A DNA stretch of 64,000 nt from Chitinivorax sp. PXF-14 (GTDB lineage Bacteria; Pseudomonadota; Gammaproteobacteria; Burkholderiales; SCOH01). The first letter of the stretch is position 1. Every line of letters begins with the position of its first letter. Below the pieces are notes generated by a model that was not told the DNA's origin, made no database searches, and worked only from the letters and a program-made list of their open reading frames with translations. The translations under genes and the position numbers were made by a program. The stretch is taken from NCBI RefSeq assembly GCF_040812015.1, contig NZ_JBFNXJ010000009.1, positions 1 through 64,000 of the forward strand, written 5' to 3'. Below, in pieces: positions 61,892 through 64,000 of this stretch.

Positions 61892-63439
61892 TTACATGAA
61901 CGCGCTTCGCGGAACCAGCGACTGAAAGACCATCACCGCACCAAAAGCTAGCACCAGCGCGCCATAACAGCCGGCGTACACCCACACGCCACGACGGGCA
62001 CGACGTTTTTGTTCCTTTGTCCAGATCATCGAGATACTGCCGAGTATCGGCAAACCGGTCAGGTCGCGCAGTTCGCGACGACTGTTGAATGTCGGACGGA
62101 GCTGGCTGAGCAACAGCGCAACGGCTGCGCCGCCGAGGGCCGCCACACCGAGCACGGCAGTCATCAGCAACGGCCGGTTGGGGGCAGACGGCTGGTTGGG
62201 CAATCGCGGCGGGTCGATCACACGGAAATCGACCACATTGGTGCTGGCATCCATTTCACCCGACAGGTGGGCAGACTCACGCCGGGCCAGCAGGCTTTCA
62301 TAGTTCTGCTTGTTCACCTGGTAGTCACGGTTGAGCTGGGTAAAGTCGGCCTCGACCTGCGGAATGGCATTCGCCGCCGCCTTGAACTGGTTGTAACGGT
62401 TACTGTATTCGTTCACACGGGCGGACAAGCCGGCCACCTTGGCTTCGGCATCGGCCAGCGCCACCTTGAGCTGCTGGATCGCGCCATTCTGGCCGCCACC
62501 ATAATTGGTCGGCTTGCGCCCCTTGGCTTCCTGCTTCCGCTGTTCCTCGAGCTGCTCGATGATGCGTTTGGTGGCGATGATATCCGGGTGCTGCTCGGTG
62601 TAGTTCAGGCGCAGGCTGTCCAGATTCTTTTTCAGTGATTGAATGCGCGAATCGAGCTCGGGGTTCAGCCCTTGCGCGTCATCGGACTGCGGCGGCAGCA
62701 CCACCAGATCATCCCCGCTCAGCTGGCTCTTCAGTGCATCCCGCGCCTTTTGCGCCTCGGCCAATTCAAGCTTGGCCTGATTCAGCGCGGCACCGACGGC
62801 AGCCAGCTGGCTGTAGTAATCCTTCCCGTCCTCGGGCATCTGGCCGATATGCTGGCGCTTAAATTCCTTCAGCGAATTCTCGGCCTGCACCAGCTTCTGC
62901 TCGTAGGTCTTGATCTGCTCGTCAAGGAAGCGCCGTGCGGTATCCGCATCCTTGCGCTTGTCGCCAAGGCTGCCCTCGACAAAGATCGTCATCAGCGACT
63001 GCACCACGTTGCGTGCACTCTCCGGCTTCGTATCCTCGTAGGCGATCACGAACAGGTTCTCACGACCAACCGGGTTGATGCTGATGCGCGAGATCAGGCG
63101 GTCGATCAGTCGTTCTTTCTCTTCCGGTGTCTTGATCTTGAGATCGAGATCCGCCATGCGGATCACTTTCTCGATATTGGGGCGACTGATCAGCGTCTTG
63201 CTCATCACCGCAATCTGCTGGTCGATGTTGGGTTGAATTGCAATCCCGTTCATCAGAGGCTTCAGCATGCTCTGGGTGTCGACGTAGACCCGTGCCGAGG
63301 ACTCGAAACGATCCGGCATGGTATACACGAACATCCATCCGCCCAGTGCCAGCACCCAGGACGAAACGAGTGCATACCAGCGGTAATTCCATGCCGCGCG
63401 CAAAATTGACGACAGTTGCGCCAAGAGTTCGCTCATCAC
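61892..63439 (-). CDS. XrtA system chain-length determinant (Wzz-like) protein
   Basis: This 515-residue inner-membrane protein starts with a Wzz domain (AWNYRWYALVSSWVLALGGWMFVYTMPDRFESSARVYVDTQSMLKPL). A long coiled-coil periplasmic region spans about 160-390, and the C-terminal transmembrane segment (PLLMTAVLGVAALGGAAVALLLS) is preceded by PPRLPNQPSAPNRP, the Pro-rich motif of polysaccharide co-polymerases. It sets polymer length and cooperates with the separate tyrosine kinase encoded next. Confidence 0.94.
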   Translation of the reverse strand: MMSELLAQLSSILRAAWNYRWYALVSSWVLALGGWMFVYTMPDRFESSARVYVDTQSMLKPLMNGIAIQPNIDQQIAVMSKTLISRPNIEKVIRMADLDLKIKTPEEKERLIDRLISRISINPVGRENLFVIAYEDTKPESARNVVQSLMTIFVEGSLGDKRKDADTARRFLDEQIKTYEQKLVQAENSLKEFKRQHIGQMPEDGKDYYSQLAAVGAALNQAKLELAEAQKARDALKSQLSGDDLVVLPPQSDDAQGLNPELDSRIQSLKKNLDSLRLNYTEQHPDIIATKRIIEQLEEQRKQEAKGRKPTNYGGGQNGAIQQLKVALADAEAKVAGLSARVNEYSNRYNQFKAAANAIPQVEADFTQLNRDYQVNKQNYESLLARRESAHLSGEMDASTNVVDFRVIDPPRLPNQPSAPNRPLLMTAVLGVAALGGAAVALLLSQLRPTFNSRRELRDLTGLPILGSISMIWTKEQKRRARRGVWVYAGCYGALVLAFGAVMVFQSLVPRSAFM

Positions 63440-63556
63440 CTACTCCTCAACCCGCCAGGCAAACCCTGAACATGGGCACAAGCGTGCCATGGCTGCCGCC
63501 CGGCGAACGCATCAAATTTACCTGCCGCGACGTCACGACGCCAAGACACAAACCAA

Positions 63557-64000
63557 TCAGAAGAAGCTCTCGGGGATGATCAGAATGTCCCCTGGACGCA
63601 TTTCCACGTTGGCCGAAATATCGCCAGACTTCAGCAGGTCATCCAGGCGCACGCCAAACTGTTGCTTGCCGCCATGCACGCGAACGATGCTGGCACGGTT
63701 GCCGGCTGCAAAGTCCGTCGTGCCGCCGACTGCGATCATCACATCAAGAATGGTCATGTTCTGGCGGAACGGCAGCGCCTGCGGGCGCGTCGCCTGGCCT
63801 ACCACGCGAATCTGCTGCGAATAGGGGCCACTGAAGCCGCCGACCATGACGGTCACGATCGGCTCCTGGATATACTTGGCCAAGCGCTTTTCGATTTCAC
63901 GCGCGAGCTGGGTGGGCGTCTTGTTGATGGCCACGACATCCTCGACCAGCGGCGTGGTGATCTTGCCATCCGGGCGGACTGTAACGCTGGACGAGACCTC
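63557..64000 (-). CDS. Polysaccharide export protein (Wza-like), partial
   Basis: Only the C-terminal about 147 residues are present; the frame stays open to the window edge, so the N-terminus and lipoprotein signal lie beyond 64000. Visible are the end of the poly_export domain (SVTVRPDGKITTPLVEDVV, AREIEKRLAKYIQEPIVTVMV) and an SLBB domain (VRVVG-type segment IRVVGQATRPQALPFRQNMTILDVMIAVGG), ending with the typical MRPGDILIIPESFF. It forms the outer-membrane export channel and is the first gene of this block inside the window. Confidence 0.93.
   Translation of the reverse strand, partial: EVSSSVTVRPDGKITTPLVEDVVAINKTPTQLAREIEKRLAKYIQEPIVTVMVGGFSGPYSQQIRVVGQATRPQALPFRQNMTILDVMIAVGGTTDFAAGNRASIVRVHGGKQQFGVRLDDLLKSGDISANVEMRPGDILIIPESFF

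Noticed and set aside
63473-63491. TGGCAC...GTGCCA dyad resembling a sigma-54 site before the chain-length gene
   Set aside because: On the minus strand the GG and GC elements are one base too close for a sigma-54 promoter, so it is at most a small palindrome; PrsR/RpoN control of such loci made it worth checking.
1-64000. CRISPR arrays, insertion sequences, integrases, toxin-antitoxin or phage genes
   Set aside because: No repeat-spacer series, transposase or integrase motifs, or short toxin-antitoxin pairs were seen on either strand.

Overview
The window looks like a chromosomal segment of a GC-rich betaproteobacterium. It encodes an exosortase A (XrtA) exopolysaccharide locus, ornithine-lipid genes (olsB/olsA), a tandem di-haem c5-type cytochrome, Rep helicase and ApaH, and its reading frames are densely packed and GC-rich. 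Exact genus cannot be told from the sequence alone; Neisseriales/Burkholderiales relatives would fit.

Region 1 (1-7.45 kb) is an accessory stretch, visibly richer in A+T up to about 5.4 kb. It holds a small Cys-rich hypothetical protein, an aldehyde dehydrogenase followed by an acetoacetate-decarboxylase-family protein, a large Ig-like lipoprotein with Ca-binding-like loops (TTG start, rho-independent terminator), and a divergent EamA exporter / Lrp-AsnC regulator pair. Region 2 (7.45-13.5 kb) is visibly decaying. It contains a GGDEF protein that lost its sensor half, a twice-frameshifted MocR-type regulator, a fragment of a Cache-type chemotaxis receptor and an SDR with a large internal deletion. 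Intact genes there are a VOC protein, a haem-containing Vgb-like propeller protein and a divergent AraC regulator. Region 3 (14.8-22.1 kb) is housekeeping: tRNA-Arg(CCG), cytochrome c, a TorT-like binding protein, rep, apaH, olsB/olsA, and a secreted trypsin-like protease at the edge of the next block.

Region 4 (22.8-64 kb, running off the right edge) is one continuous exosortase A polysaccharide locus of about 33 genes in three transcription blocks. The right block (64.0 to 37.8 kb, minus strand) starts with the conserved export and assembly core: SLBB export protein, chain-length determinant, tyrosine autokinase, outer-membrane protein, AAA ATPase, deacetylase, FemAB, three XrtA-type glycosyltransferases, XrtA-EpsI and an amidotransferase. 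It continues into a glycan-specific cassette (GT4, PaaK/CapK-like enzyme, alpha/alpha-toroid protein, AAC(3)-fold acyltransferase, flippase, a second AsnB-like protein, acyltransferase 3), then an O-ligase and a second deacetylase. The middle block (30.7-37.75 kb, plus strand) and the left block (30.5-22.8 kb, minus strand) diverge from a common 216-bp control region. Together they encode an acyl-carrier-protein pathway (ACP, AMP-forming ligase, PLP decarboxylase, DegT aminotransferase, GNAT/FemAB-like transferase, AsnB-like amidotransferase, two alpha/beta hydrolases), plus a glycosyltransferase, TPR protein, beta-helix protein and a large polymerase/ligase.

The probable joint function is to build, decorate and export an acidic or amine-modified exopolysaccharide and to sort proteins through XrtA. 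No PEP-CTERM substrate, initiating sugar transferase or PrsK/PrsR regulator lies inside the window. The most interesting material is the carrier-protein module, whose chemical product is not something I can name, the three AsnB-like enzymes with progressively degenerate glutaminase ends, the polymerase with an inserted jelly-roll-like region, and the clustered pseudogenes.
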